Source: Streptomyces sp. (GTDB taxonomy: Bacteria > Actinomycetota > Actinomycetes > Streptomycetales > Streptomycetaceae). Taken from it: a stretch of DNA of 64,000 nucleotides. The notes under the pieces were generated by a model. That model saw nothing but the letters and a program-made list of their open reading frames with translations. It was not told the origin of the DNA and ran no database searches. A program made the position numbers and the translations under genes. The stretch spans positions 1-64,000 of the forward strand of contig NZ_JAPSKN010000012.1 in assembly GCF_031181705.1 (NCBI RefSeq), read 5' to 3'. Below, in pieces: positions 24,964 to 34,856 of this stretch; positions within the stretch are counted from its first letter, which is position 1; every line of letters starts with the position of its first letter.

Positions 24964-25887
24964 TCAGACCGTCCGGACCGCCGTGTGCACGGTGTGCGCC
25001 TCCAGCACGAACACGTCCGGGCGGCGGTGCAGGCTCGCCTCGTCGCCGGGGTCGAGGAGGCGGTCGAGGGTCGCGATGTCCTCGGCGTCCAGGGCCTGCG
25101 CGAGCCGGTCCCTCATGTGCGACAGGGACGCGATCACATAGGCGCGCGCACGGTCCGAGGCGGGTGCGGGCAGGTCCAGCAGAAACGTGTGCGACCGGGT
25201 GGGCTTGAGGCCGGCGGCGGCCAGCAGGGCGGGCCAGTCCTCCGTCTCCGCGACATGGCCCGGCAGTTCCTGGCGCATCCGCGTGAACCACTCCGCCTCG
25301 ACCGCGTCGATCCGCGCCTGGAGGCCGGGCCGGCCGATGCCGATGTCGCGCGGCAGGTAGCGCGGGGGCAGCCCGCCCTCCATGACGGCCAGCGTGCCGC
25401 CGGGCGCGAGCCGCCGCGCGAACGCGGCGAGCGCGGCGCGCTGGTCGCCGAGGTGGTGCAGGCTGCGGCCGGCCCAGAGCAGGTCGGCCGGGTAGTCCAG
25501 TTCGCCGAGCGCGTCCGGGAGTTCCCCGGCGATCGTGCCGAACCGGTCGGCGACCCCCTGCCGCTCGGCCCGGGCCCGGGCCCGTTCCAGCAGCGGCTCG
25601 GCGCCGTCCACCGCGACGATCCGCGCGCCCGGGAACGTCTCCGCGAACAGGCACGCCACCACGCCCGGCCCGCTGCCCGCGTCGACGATCAGCCCCGGCT
25701 CGGTCACCTCCTGCGCCAGCCATCCCAGGGCCCGCTCGTACAGGGACGCGAACAGTTCCGCCGAGGACTCCAGCATCGGGCCCATCCCGGCCCAGTCGAT
25801 GTCCGTGTGGCCGTGGTGACCCTGCCCGTGGCCGTGCCCCTGGTCGTGCCGGTGCTCGTGTGCGGTGTCGTGGTGGTCGTGCGCCAT
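24964..25887 (-). CDS. Class I SAM-dependent methyltransferase with His-rich N-terminus
   Basis: 307 residues. The SAM-binding motif I is LIVDAGSGPGVVACLFAE, with VAVDGAEPLLERA as motif II and DLLWAGRSLHHLGD as the motif IV region. The first 27 residues contain 11 histidines (MAHDHHDTAHEHRHDQGHGH and on), a metal-binding-like extension not needed for the fold. The ATG at 25887 is chosen because the His-rich sequence begins there and GAGAGG precedes it; an in-frame upstream start would add 20 poorly conserved-looking residues. No substrate can be named. Confidence 0.82.
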   Translation of the reverse strand: MAHDHHDTAHEHRHDQGHGHGQGHHGHTDIDWAGMGPMLESSAELFASLYERALGWLAQEVTEPGLIVDAGSGPGVVACLFAETFPGARIVAVDGAEPLLERARARAERQGVADRFGTIAGELPDALGELDYPADLLWAGRSLHHLGDQRAALAAFARRLAPGGTLAVMEGGLPPRYLPRDIGIGRPGLQARIDAVEAEWFTRMRQELPGHVAETEDWPALLAAAGLKPTRSHTFLLDLPAPASDRARAYVIASLSHMRDRLAQALDAEDIATLDRLLDPGDEASLHRRPDVFVLEAHTVHTAVRTV

Positions 25888-26034
25888 GGTGGTCAGCCTC
25901 TCGCTCGGATGCGGCCAGCGTGCGCCGGCGCACCGCGAGAGGACCACCGTTGTTGCCGCTCCCGCAAAATCCCGCGCACCGATCCGCCGGGGCGCAAGGC
26001 CCCGGCGGACCCGTGGGGACGGGGTGTCAGCCGC

Positions 26035-27756
26035 TCACGACAGCGGCGGGTACGCGTTCTGCATCAGTTGCCGGAACTGGGCGGAGAACCAGTGCCCGGA
26101 CAGCGGCGCGTCCGGCAGGGCACCGGACGGGTTGTTGCCGTTGCGCGGGTTGCCGGTGTACGTGGGGTCGCACATCCGGTCGAAGCCCTTGCCCTCGTCG
26201 TTCGCGATCTCCTTGCTGGCGCCGTCCGACTCGCCCGGCGGCTTCATCCACACGTAGGCGTCGATGCCGGCGGCCGGGTTGGCCTGCGGGCGCTCGCCGA
26301 GGCCGGCTCCGGACTGGTTGCACCAGTTGCCGATGTGGATGCGGCGGTCGTAGCGGCCGCCGTCGACGTAGGTGTCGACGGAGGTCTGCGCGCCGGGGCC
26401 GCTGGGCCGGGCCGTGCCGCCCCAGCCGTTGCGGGAGGTGTCGATCAGCATGCCGATGCCGGACGGGAAGCCGACCGAGACCAGCTGGTTGCGGAAGGCC
26501 TGGGCGAAGGACAGCTCGTCGACGTAGCGGTTCCAGTCGACCCACTTCGACTCGCGGACGGACTTGCCGGCCACGTTGTCGTTGACGGAGAAGTTGTTCT
26601 CCTTCAGGGCGCTGTAGTTCGCCGTGTTGGTGATGAAGCCGTGGACGTCGTTGACGGTGGCGCCCTCCGTGGTCGCCGCCTCCTTGAACAAGGCCGCGCT
26701 GGGGGCGAAGTTGTCGTCCCAGCCGATCCAGCCGTGGTGGCCGGCGTCGACGTAGTTGTAGACGTTGGGCACGTCGCCGAGCTTGTTCAGGGCGTAGCCG
26801 ACGCCCTTCTGGTAGTTGCCGTTGGCCTTCATCACGTCGCACTGCGGGGTGGCGGTGGGACGGCTGCCGGTGTTGGTGACGAGGTTGGGCAGCGAGTCGA
26901 TCTCGATGGTCGTGACGATCCGCAGCGAGGCGTACTTCGAGTCCGCGAGGATCGCCTTGATCGGGTCGATGTACTCGGTCTTGTAACGGCCGATCTCGTC
27001 GGGCTTCAGCTCGCCGTTGGAGGCGAGCGCGGCGCAGTCGCGGCCGGGCAGGTTGTAGATGACGAGCTGGACGACGAGCTCGCCGGAGCCCTTCTGGCGC
27101 AGCGCCTCGTCGAGGTGGGCGCGCAGGCCCATGCTGCCGTTGGCCCCGTTGATCGCGGCGATCCGGTCCAGCCAGACGCCCGTCGGCTGGTTGGCGATGC
27201 GGCTGCCGCCCGGCTCGGCCGCGGCCTTGGCGGACCACTGCGGGTTCACGTACACCTTGGCGCCCTCGTAGGGGTTGTTCACCCGGTTGGCGGGGCCGCC
27301 CGGGTCCGGCGGATCCGTGGGGCCGCCGGAGCCGCCGTCGTCGACGTTGCAGGTCACGCCGTCGAGGGTGAAGGTGGCCGGGATCGCGTTGCTGCCGCTG
27401 TAGCTGCCCTGGAAGCCGAAGCTCACCGAGGCTCCGGTCGCCAGCTGGGCGTTGTAGCTCTCGTTGGCCGCGGTCACGTCGGCGCCGCTCTGGCTGATCT
27501 TGGCGTTCCAGCCGCTGGCGACCTTCTGGTTGCCGGCGTAGGACCACTTCAGCGACCAGGAGGACTTGGCGGCGCTGTTGTTGGTGAGGGTGACGGCGGC
27601 GGTGAAGCCGGTGCTCCACTGGTTCTGGATCTTGTAGTCGACGGTGCAGGGGACGGCGGCGGTGCCGGGGCCGCCGGGGTCGACGGCGAACGCGGTGCCG
27701 GTCGCGCCGGCGACCAGGGCCATGGCGGCCAGTAACGCTGTTCTGGTACGGCTCAT
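26035..27756 (-). CDS. Secreted GH6 cellulase (cellobiohydrolase-like) with N-terminal CBM2
   Basis: 573 residues. A signal peptide (MSRTRTALLAAMALVAGATG, cleavage after AFA) is followed by a CBM2 cellulose-binding domain (about residues 32-140, with aromatic residues in QNQWSTGFTAAV and SLKWSYAGNQ), a Pro/Gly/Asp linker (GGSGGPTDPPDPGG) and a GH6 domain. The GH6 signature VQLVIYNLPGRDCAAL is intact, as is the later TVDTSRNGWGG-like substrate loop (LIDTSRNGWGG). The long C-terminal loops (GAGLGERPQANPAAGIDAYVW) suggest an exo-acting cellobiohydrolase of the Cel6B type. Divergent from GH48 with CebR-type boxes between; likely induced by cellobiose. Confidence 0.92.
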   Translation of the reverse strand: MSRTRTALLAAMALVAGATGTAFAVDPGGPGTAAVPCTVDYKIQNQWSTGFTAAVTLTNNSAAKSSWSLKWSYAGNQKVASGWNAKISQSGADVTAANESYNAQLATGASVSFGFQGSYSGSNAIPATFTLDGVTCNVDDGGSGGPTDPPDPGGPANRVNNPYEGAKVYVNPQWSAKAAAEPGGSRIANQPTGVWLDRIAAINGANGSMGLRAHLDEALRQKGSGELVVQLVIYNLPGRDCAALASNGELKPDEIGRYKTEYIDPIKAILADSKYASLRIVTTIEIDSLPNLVTNTGSRPTATPQCDVMKANGNYQKGVGYALNKLGDVPNVYNYVDAGHHGWIGWDDNFAPSAALFKEAATTEGATVNDVHGFITNTANYSALKENNFSVNDNVAGKSVRESKWVDWNRYVDELSFAQAFRNQLVSVGFPSGIGMLIDTSRNGWGGTARPSGPGAQTSVDTYVDGGRYDRRIHIGNWCNQSGAGLGERPQANPAAGIDAYVWMKPPGESDGASKEIANDEGKGFDRMCDPTYTGNPRNGNNPSGALPDAPLSGHWFSAQFRQLMQNAYPPLS

Positions 27757-27950
27757 GAGTGCGGGTGTCCCTTTCGCTGGGGGGTGTCGGCCGTTCAGGG
27801 CGCGCTCCGAAAGGACACGAGGACCCCGGCACCGGCGCACGCGCAGCAGGGCGCGGCCGCGCGGGCGGCGGCTACAAGTACTGAACGCGAGAGGTGTCGC
27901 ATGAGCGACTCCTTGCAGGTCGGGCCCGCCGTGACGGACGCGTCGACTGA

Positions 27951-27964
27951 TGGAATCGCTCCCA
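27951..27964. promoter_or_regulatory. Variant CebR-type box (GH6 side)
   Basis: TGGAATCGCTCCCA matches the 14-base CebR operator TGGGAGCGCTCCCA at 12 of 14 positions. It is 195 bases upstream of the GH6 start, in the divergent cellulase region, and may serve that gene. Confidence 0.55.
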
Positions 27965-28093
27965 CTGGTGTCAAGGAAGGTAGCGCCAAGTGCCGGCAAG
28001 GAACAGGGGAGTCGCCGACTTTCCCGCAACCGGTGTCGTCGAATCTTTTCGACTCTTCACGGACCTTGACCGCCCCTTGGCCCGTCCTCACTA

Positions 28094-28107
28094 TGGGAGC
28101 GCTCCCA
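28094..28107. promoter_or_regulatory. Perfect CebR operator upstream of GH48
   Basis: TGGGAGCGCTCCCA is the exact palindrome known as the binding site of the cellobiose/cellotriose-responsive repressor CebR in Streptomyces. It lies 46 bases before the GH48 start and just downstream of a possible promoter (TTGACC at 28066-28071, 17 bases, CACTAT), so a bound repressor would block transcription. The 397-base region 27757-28153 contains no gene that I can support beyond these sites. Confidence 0.88.
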
Positions 28108-28153
28108 CTGGTTCAGGCCTTGACTTCTCCGAGCCGCAAGGAGGACCAGCACC

Positions 28154-31072
28154 ATGCATCCCCCACCCCTCAGACGCAGAGCCGTGCGGCGCCTGTGGAC
28201 CGCCGCCCTCGCCGCTCTGGCGCTTCCGCTGACGATGCTCTCCTCGGGGTCGACGCCCGCTCAGGCGGCGCCGCTCCAGTGCAGCGTCGACTACAAGACG
28301 AACGACTGGGGTTCCGGGTTCACGGTGGACCTGACCCTCACCAACCGCGGCACGGACGCCATCGACGGCTGGACGCTGACCTACGCCTACTCCGGCAACC
28401 AGAAACTTGCCAACGGCTGGAACGGCAGCTGGTCGCAGTCCGGGCAGAACATCACCGTGAAGAACGCCGCGCACAACGCCCGGGTCGCGGCGGGCGCCGC
28501 CGTCTCCACCGGCGCCCAGTTCGGCTACAGCGGCACCAACACCGCGCCGACGTCCTTCTCGGTCAACGGCACCCCCTGCACCGGCGCGCACCAGCCGCCG
28601 ATCGCGGTGCTGACCAGCCCGGCCGCCGGAGCCGTCTACACCCAGGGCGAGGCCGTTCCGCTGGCCGCCACGGCCGCCGCGGCGGACAACGCCACGATCG
28701 GCAAGGTGGAGTTCTACGACGACACCACGCTGCTCGGCACGGACACCAGCGCGCCCTACGCGCTCTCGGTCTCCAACTTGACCGTGGGCAGTCATTCCCT
28801 GGTGGCGAAGGCGTACGACAGCCTGGGCGCCTCGGCCAGTTCCACCCCGGTCGGCATCACCGTCGCCTCCGGCCCGGCCGTGGTCGCCTCACCGCTCCAA
28901 CTGGGCGTGCGGTCCGGCACGTCGGGCACGTACGAGGTGAAGCTGTCCAAGCAGCCCGCCGCCAACGTGACCGTGTCCTCGGCCCGCGCGAGCGGCAACA
29001 CGAACCTGTCGGTCTCGTCCGGTGCCTCCCTCACCTTCACGCCGCAGAACTGGAACACCGCGCAGAAGGTGACGGTCACCGCCGCGAACTCCGGTTCCGG
29101 ATCGGCCGTGTTCGAGTCGACGGCGCCGGGCCACGCCAAGGCCGCCGTCACGGTGACGCAGCTGGGCGCGACGAAGGCGTACGAGGCCCGCTTCCTGGAG
29201 CTCTACGGGAAGATCACCAACCCGGCGAACGGCTACTTCTCCCCCGAGGGCATCCCGTACCACTCGGTCGAGACGCTGATCGTCGAGGCGCCGGACCACG
29301 GCCACGAGACCACCTCGGAGGCGTACAGCTACCTGCTGTGGCTGCAGGCCATGTACGGCAAGGTGACGGGCGACTGGTCGAAGTTCAACGGCGCGTGGGA
29401 CCTCATGGAGAAGTACATGATCCCCACCAAGGCCGACCAGCCGACCAACTCCTTCTACAACGCCTCCAAGCCGGCGACCTACGCGCCCGAGCTGGACACC
29501 CCCGCCGAGTACCCGGCCAAGCTCGACTCCGGCGTCCCGGTCGGCCCGGACCCGATCGCGGCCGAGCTGAAGAGCGCGTACGGCACGGACGACGTCTACG
29601 GCATGCACTGGCTGCAGGACGTGGACAACGTCTACGGCTTCGGCAACGCGCCCGGCAAGTGCGAGGCGGGCCCGTCGGACACCGGCCCGTCGTACATCAA
29701 CACCTTCCAGCGCGGCGCGCAGGAGTCGGTGTGGGAGACGGTGCCGCAGCCGACCTGCGACGCCTTCAAGTACGGCGGCAAGAACGGCTTCCTGGACCTG
29801 TTCACCGGTGACGCCTCCTACGCCAAGCAGTGGAAGTTCACCAACGCGCCGGACGCCGACGCCCGGGCCGTGCAGGCCGCCTACTGGGCGGACCTGTGGG
29901 CCAAGGAGCAGGGCAAGGGCGGGCAGGTCTCCGCGACGGTCGCCAAGGCGGCCAAGATGGGCGACTACCTGCGCTACTCCATGTTCGACAAGTACTTCAA
30001 GAAGGTCGGCAACTGCGTCGGTCCCACCACCTGCCCGGCGGGCACCGGCAAGGACGCCTCCTTCTACCTGATGTCCTGGTACTACGCCTGGGGCGGAGCC
30101 ACCGACACCAGCGCCGGCTGGGCCTGGCGCATCGGCTCCAGCCACGCCCACGGCGGCTACCAGAACCCGCTGGCGGCGTACGCGCTCGCCAACTACGCCC
30201 CGCTGAAGCCCAAGTCGGCGACGGGCGCGGCGGACTGGGCCAAGTCCCTGGACCGGCAACTGGAGTTCTACCGCTGGCTGCAGTCGGACGAGGGAGCCAT
30301 CGCGGGCGGCGCGACCAACAGCTGGGCGGGCCGCTACGCGACCCCGCCGGCGGGCAAGTCGACGTTCTACGGCATGTACTACGACGAGAAGCCGGTCTAC
30401 CACGACCCGCCGTCCAACCAGTGGTTCGGCTTCCAGGCGTGGTCCATGGAGCGCGTGGCCGAGCTGTACCAGCAGACGGGCAACGCGCAGGCCAAGACGG
30501 TCCTCGACAAGTGGGTCGACTGGGCGCTGTCCAAGACCACGTTCAACCCGGACGGCACGTTCCGCATCCCGTCGACGCTGCAGTGGTCGGGCCAGCCCGA
30601 CACCTGGAACGCGTCGAGCCCCGGTTCCAACAGCGGGCTGCACGTCAGCGTGGTCGACTACACCAACGACGTCGGGGTGGCGGCCGCGTACGCCAAGACG
30701 CTGACGTACTACGCCGACCGCTCGGGTGACTCCGAGGCCGCGGCGGCCGCGAAGAAGCTGCTGGACGGCATGTGGGACAACCACCAGGACGCGCTGGGGA
30801 TCGCCGTCCCGGAGAGCCGGGCCGACTACAACCGGTTCGACGACCCGGTGCACGTTCCGAGCGGCTGGACGGGCACGATGCCGAACGGTGACGCGATCAA
30901 CGCGTCGTCGACGTTCGACTCGATCCGGTCCTTCTACGAGGACGACCCCGCGTGGTCGAAGATCGAGGCCTATCTGGCGGGCGGGGCCGTGCCGTCGTTC
31001 ACGTACCACCGGTTCTGGGCCCAGGCGGACATCGCCCTGGCCATGGGCTCGTACGCGGAGCTTCTCGAATAG
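28154..31072 (+). CDS. Secreted GH48 cellobiohydrolase with N-terminal CBM2
   Basis: 972 residues. Signal peptide to about residue 37 ([16 protein letters not shown]), CBM2 (about 39-140, [17 protein letters not shown]), an Ig-like domain (about 147-235, [18 protein letters not shown]), a second beta-sandwich (about 240-335, Calx-beta/SLH-like, [16 protein letters not shown]), then the GH48 catalytic domain (about 338-972). GH48 hallmarks seen: [43 protein letters not shown] and the Asp/Glu-bearing [15 protein letters not shown], where the Glu is the expected catalytic acid. It acts processively from reducing ends of cellulose. Strong RBS AAGGAGG. Likely induced through CebR with the divergent GH6. 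Confidence 0.94.
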   Translation: MHPPPLRRRAVRRLWTAALAALALPLTMLSSGSTPAQAAPLQCSVDYKTNDWGSGFTVDLTLTNRGTDAIDGWTLTYAYSGNQKLANGWNGSWSQSGQNITVKNAAHNARVAAGAAVSTGAQFGYSGTNTAPTSFSVNGTPCTGAHQPPIAVLTSPAAGAVYTQGEAVPLAATAAAADNATIGKVEFYDDTTLLGTDTSAPYALSVSNLTVGSHSLVAKAYDSLGASASSTPVGITVASGPAVVASPLQLGVRSGTSGTYEVKLSKQPAANVTVSSARASGNTNLSVSSGASLTFTPQNWNTAQKVTVTAANSGSGSAVFESTAPGHAKAAVTVTQLGATKAYEARFLELYGKITNPANGYFSPEGIPYHSVETLIVEAPDHGHETTSEAYSYLLWLQAMYGKVTGDWSKFNGAWDLMEKYMIPTKADQPTNSFYNASKPATYAPELDTPAEYPAKLDSGVPVGPDPIAAELKSAYGTDDVYGMHWLQDVDNVYGFGNAPGKCEAGPSDTGPSYINTFQRGAQESVWETVPQPTCDAFKYGGKNGFLDLFTGDASYAKQWKFTNAPDADARAVQAAYWADLWAKEQGKGGQVSATVAKAAKMGDYLRYSMFDKYFKKVGNCVGPTTCPAGTGKDASFYLMSWYYAWGGATDTSAGWAWRIGSSHAHGGYQNPLAAYALANYAPLKPKSATGAADWAKSLDRQLEFYRWLQSDEGAIAGGATNSWAGRYATPPAGKSTFYGMYYDEKPVYHDPPSNQWFGFQAWSMERVAELYQQTGNAQAKTVLDKWVDWALSKTTFNPDGTFRIPSTLQWSGQPDTWNASSPGSNSGLHVSVVDYTNDVGVAAAYAKTLTYYADRSGDSEAAAAAKKLLDGMWDNHQDALGIAVPESRADYNRFDDPVHVPSGWTGTMPNGDAINASSTFDSIRSFYEDDPAWSKIEAYLAGGAVPSFTYHRFWAQADIALAMGSYAELLE

Positions 31073-31234
31073 CCCCCGCCGGGCGCTCCGCGGGTGGGTC
31101 CGTGGTCGGCTGCGGGTCCGTTGTGGCTGGTCGCGCCCGCGCGGCGGAGCCGCACACCGATGCAGCCCCCGCGCCCCCGAAGCGGCGCCCGAAGCTCCGC
31201 GTACGCGGCCCCGCACCTGACGCGGGGCCACCCC

Positions 31235-31271
31235 AGCCGGGCGGCTCCACCCGCACTGGAGCCGCCCGGCT
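31235..31271. terminator. Strong hairpin between GH48 and GH74 genes
   Basis: AGCCGGGCGGCTCC (31235-31248) pairs perfectly with GGAGCCGCCCGGCT (31258-31271), a 14-bp stem and 9-base loop, 36 bases before the GH74 GTG start. It follows the GH48 stop by 163 bases. It could end the GH48 message or attenuate read-through into GH74. Confidence 0.6.
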
Positions 31272-31306
31272 CTCGCACGTTCCCCCTCACCGGAAGGAAC
31301 CCCGCC

Positions 31307-33958
31307 GTGCGAAGAACCCGCATCCTCACGGCCGTGCTGGCGCTGGCGGCCGGGCTGCTGTCGGGCGGCGCCCCCACCGCGCTGGCCGCCGACCCGCCGA
31401 AGCCGAGGCTCGCCGCCGACACCTACACGTGGAAGAACGCCCGGATCGACGGGGGCGGCTTCGTCCCCGGGATCGTCTTCAACCGCACGGAGAAGAACCT
31501 GGCCTACGCCCGTACGGACATCGGCGGTGCCTACCGCTGGCAGGAGTCCTCGAAGTCCTGGACGCCGCTGCTGGACTCGGTCGGCTGGGACGACTGGGGG
31601 CACACGGGCGTCGTCAGCATCGCCTCCGACTCCGTCGACCCGAACCGCGTGTACGCGGCGGTCGGGACGTACACCAACGGCTGGGATCCGAAGAACGGCG
31701 CGATCATGCGCTCCGCGAACCGCGGGGCGAGCTGGCAGAAGACGGACCTGCCGTTCAAGCTGGGCGGCAACATGCCGGGGCGGGGCATGGGCGAGCGGCT
31801 GGCCGTCGACCCGCACCGCAACAGCGTGCTGTACCTGGGCGCGCCCAGCGGCAAGGGGCTGTGGCGGTCGACGGACTCCGGGGTGACCTGGTCGCAGGTG
31901 ACGAACTTCCCCAACGTGGGCGACTACGTCCAGGATCCGAGCGACACGTCCGGCTACGCGTCCGACAACCAGGGCATCGTGTGGGTCACCTTCGACGAGT
32001 CCACGGGCACGGCCGGGAGCGCCACGAAGACCGTCTACGTCGGAGTCGCCGACAAGGACAACGCGGTGTACCGGTCGACGGACGCGGGCGCGACCTGGCA
32101 GCGGCTCGCGGGCCAGCCGACCGGGTACCTGGCCCACAAGGGCGTCCTCGACGCGAAGAACGGCCACCTCTACCTCGCGTACAGCGACAAGGGCGGCCCG
32201 TACGACGGCGGCAAGGGCCAGGTGTGGCGCTACGCGACGGGGACGGGCACCTGGACGGACATCAGCCCGGTGGCCGAGGCCGACACCTTCCACGGCTTCA
32301 GCGGGCTGACCGTGGACCGGCAGAAACCGGGCACGGTGATGGCGACCGCGTACAGCGCCTGGTGGCCGGACACGCAGATCTTCCGCTCCACGGACAGCGG
32401 CGCCACCTGGACCAGGGCGTGGGACTACACGTCGTACCCGAACCGCGAGAACCGCTACACCATGGACGTCTCGTCGTCGCCGTGGCTGACCTGGGGCGCG
32501 AACCCGCAGCCGCCCGAGCAGACACCGAAGCTGGGCTGGATGACCGAGGCGCTGGAGATCGACCCGTTCGACTCGAACCGCATGATGTACGGCACGGGTG
32601 CGACGATCTACGGCACGGAGAACCTCGGCAACTGGGACAGCGGCGGCAAGTTCACCGTCAAGCCGATGGTGCGCGGGCTGGAGGAGACGGCGGTCAACGA
32701 CCTCGCCTCTCCCCCGTCCGGAGCCCCGCTGCTGAGCGCGCTCGGTGACATCGGCGGCTTCCGGCACACGGACCTGACGAAGGTCCCGCCGATGATGTTC
32801 ACCCAGCCGAACTTCACCACGACCACCAGCCTGGACTTCGCCGAGTCGAACCCGGACACCGTGGTCCGCGTGGGCAACCTGGACACCGGCCCGCACATCG
32901 CGTTCTCGACGGACAACGGGGCCAACTGGTTCGCGGGGACCGACCCGTCGGGCGTGAGCGGCGGTGGCACGGTCGCGTCGGCCGCGGACGGCGGCCGGTT
33001 CGTGTGGAGCCCCAACGGCGCCGGCGTGCACCACACCACCGGCTTCGGCACCTCGTGGCAGGCGTCGAGCGGCATCCCGGCCGGGGCGATCGTCGAGTCG
33101 GACCGGGTCGACGCCAAGACCTTCTACGGCTTCAAGTCGGGGAAGTTCTACATCAGTAAGGACGGTGGGGCGACGTTCGAGGCGTCCCCGGCCACCGGGC
33201 TGCCCAGCGGTGACAGCGTCCGCTTCAAGGCGCTGCCGGGCGGGAAGGGGGACGTGTGGCTGGCGGGCGGCGCGGCGGACGGCGCGTACGGCCTGTGGCA
33301 CTCCACGGACGGCGGGGCGAGCTTCACCAGGCTGCCCGGCGTCGAGCAGGCCGACACCGTCGGCTTCGGCAAGGCCGCGCCCGGCGCCTCCTACCAGACG
33401 CTCTACACCAGCGCGAAGATCGGCGGGGTGCGCGGCATCTTCCGCTCCACGGACAAGGGCGCCAGCTGGACCCGCGTCAACGACGACGCCCACCAGTGGG
33501 GCTGGACGGGCGCGGCGATCACGGGCGACCCGCGGGTCTACGGCCGTGTCTACGTCTCCACGAACGGCCGCGGCGTCATCTACGGCGACACCTCCGGCGG
33601 CGGGACGACGGACCCGGGCCCCGGCCCCACGCCCACCGGCGCCTGCGCGGTGACGTACAAGGTGACGAGCCAGTGGTCGGGCGGCTTCCAGGGCGAGGTG
33701 CAGCTCACCAACACCGGCACCGGCCCCTGGACCGGCTGGTCCCTCACGTGGTCCTTCGCCGACGGCCAGAAGCTGGGCCAGGCGTGGAACGCGGAGGCGG
33801 CGCAGTCGGGCGCGGCGGTGACGGCGAGGAACGTCGGCTGGAACGGCACGGTGGCGAAGGGCGCGTCGGTGAGCTTCGGCTTCACGGCGAGCTGGTCGGG
33901 GACGAACACGAAACCGACCGCGTTCCGACTGGGCGACCAGAGCTGCACGGTGACCTGA
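31307..33958 (+). CDS. Secreted GH74 xyloglucanase with C-terminal CBM2
   Basis: 883 residues. Signal peptide (ILTAVLALAAGLLSGGAPTALA), then the double seven-bladed propeller of GH74 starting YTWKNARIDGGGFVPGIVFN and YARTDIGGAYRW, with Asp-box repeats (RSTDSGVTWSQV, RSTDAGATWQRL, RSTDSGATWTRA, HSTDGGASFTRL, RSTDKGASWTRV). A Thr/Pro/Gly linker leads to CBM2 at about residues 783-883 (TSQWSGGFQGEVQLTN). It cleaves xyloglucan, opening plant cell walls for the adjoining cellulases. GTG at 31307 is supported by GGAAGGAAC upstream. Confidence 0.93.
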   Translation: MRRTRILTAVLALAAGLLSGGAPTALAADPPKPRLAADTYTWKNARIDGGGFVPGIVFNRTEKNLAYARTDIGGAYRWQESSKSWTPLLDSVGWDDWGHTGVVSIASDSVDPNRVYAAVGTYTNGWDPKNGAIMRSANRGASWQKTDLPFKLGGNMPGRGMGERLAVDPHRNSVLYLGAPSGKGLWRSTDSGVTWSQVTNFPNVGDYVQDPSDTSGYASDNQGIVWVTFDESTGTAGSATKTVYVGVADKDNAVYRSTDAGATWQRLAGQPTGYLAHKGVLDAKNGHLYLAYSDKGGPYDGGKGQVWRYATGTGTWTDISPVAEADTFHGFSGLTVDRQKPGTVMATAYSAWWPDTQIFRSTDSGATWTRAWDYTSYPNRENRYTMDVSSSPWLTWGANPQPPEQTPKLGWMTEALEIDPFDSNRMMYGTGATIYGTENLGNWDSGGKFTVKPMVRGLEETAVNDLASPPSGAPLLSALGDIGGFRHTDLTKVPPMMFTQPNFTTTTSLDFAESNPDTVVRVGNLDTGPHIAFSTDNGANWFAGTDPSGVSGGGTVASAADGGRFVWSPNGAGVHHTTGFGTSWQASSGIPAGAIVESDRVDAKTFYGFKSGKFYISKDGGATFEASPATGLPSGDSVRFKALPGGKGDVWLAGGAADGAYGLWHSTDGGASFTRLPGVEQADTVGFGKAAPGASYQTLYTSAKIGGVRGIFRSTDKGASWTRVNDDAHQWGWTGAAITGDPRVYGRVYVSTNGRGVIYGDTSGGGTTDPGPGPTPTGACAVTYKVTSQWSGGFQGEVQLTNTGTGPWTGWSLTWSFADGQKLGQAWNAEAAQSGAAVTARNVGWNGTVAKGASVSFGFTASWSGTNTKPTAFRLGDQSCTVT

Positions 33959-34108
33959 CGGACCTCCCCCGGGAGGGCGCGCGCCGAGACCGGCACGCGT
34001 TCTGCCGGCCCGAGGCGTTCACAGTCGTCTCCACGACGTCGGCCCGCCGGGAGCGGGCGTTCCCGGCGGACCCCGGGGCGAACTGGCTGACCGGCCGGGT
34101 CAGGGACT

Positions 34109-34852
34109 TCACCCGGGCTTGTGGAACGCCCGCAGGCTGAACACCGGATCGGGGCGCGGCCGGTCCTGGTCGGGCAGGCGCGCCAGCCGCCGGGCGAACT
34201 CCTCCGCGAGGGGCTCGCCCGGCGGCAGGGTGACGAACCAGCCCCGGCGCAGGTCGGCGATCGTGCGGCGCGGGCTGCGGCCCTGGCCGTGTCCGGTGAA
34301 CCGGGCCCGCCCGGCCGGGACCAGGCCGTGGGCGGCGGCATGGGCCTCGACGTCCGCCGCCGCGTCGCGAACCGGGCTGGGCGGCCGGGGGGACAGGACG
34401 ACATCGATGTCGCTGCCCACGTTGTGGGAGGCGGCCTTGTCGACCGTCGTGACGTACACACCGCCGGGGCGCAGCACCCGGGCGCACTCGCCGACGATGG
34501 CCCGCACGTCGGCGGGCCCGGCGGCCAGGTGCAGCAGCCACACGGTGCAGACGGCGTCGAACTGCCCGTCCCGGAAGGGCAGTCGGCGGCTGTCGGCGCG
34601 GACGACGGCACCGGGCAGCCGGGCGGCGGCCTGGCGGACCATCGCGGGGGTGAGGTCGACGCCGGTCACCCGCATGCCGGGGCGCGCGGCCGCGAACCGC
34701 CGGGTCACGATGCCGGTGCCGCAGGCGACGTCGAGCAGGCCGCGCGCCTGGCGCGGTACGAGCCCGAGCACCGCGTCGGCGGCGGCCGCCGCCCGGGGCT
34801 CGCCGCCGCGGGAGGCGTCGTACCGCTCCGCTTCCTTGTCGTAGTCGAGCAC
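34109..34852 (-). CDS. Class I SAM-dependent methyltransferase
   Basis: 247 residues. Motif I LLDVACGTGIVTRRF (about residues 37-51), acidic end of beta-2 in VTGVDLTPAMVRQ, and motif III/post-III DAVCTVWLLHLAAGPADV with VLRPGGVYVTTVD. This is the UbiE/Methyltransf_11 form acting on small molecules. GTG start only 4 bases after the pterin dehydratase stop, so the two are one transcript. The pairing is not explained by a known pathway; substrate unknown. Confidence 0.85.
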   Translation of the reverse strand: MLDYDKEAERYDASRGGEPRAAAAADAVLGLVPRQARGLLDVACGTGIVTRRFAAARPGMRVTGVDLTPAMVRQAAARLPGAVVRADSRRLPFRDGQFDAVCTVWLLHLAAGPADVRAIVGECARVLRPGGVYVTTVDKAASHNVGSDIDVVLSPRPPSPVRDAAADVEAHAAAHGLVPAGRARFTGHGQGRSPRRTIADLRRGWFVTLPPGEPLAEEFARRLARLPDQDRPRPDPVFSLRAFHKPG

Positions 34853-34856
34853 GCGG

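Noticed and set aside
25888-25947. Upstream in-frame extension of the methyltransferase (possible leader peptide MVLSRCAGARW...)
   Set aside because: No separate stop or RBS pattern of a leader; it runs in frame into the His-rich start, so it is more likely untranslated promoter sequence.
24286-27735. 1149-residue plus-strand open frame
   Set aside because: It runs across SDR, methyltransferase and GH6 genes on the other strand; composition is shadow-like and no domain is visible.
28889-33493. 1534-residue minus-strand open frame opposite GH48 and GH74
   Set aside because: Antisense shadow of two clear secreted enzymes; no RBS or domain.
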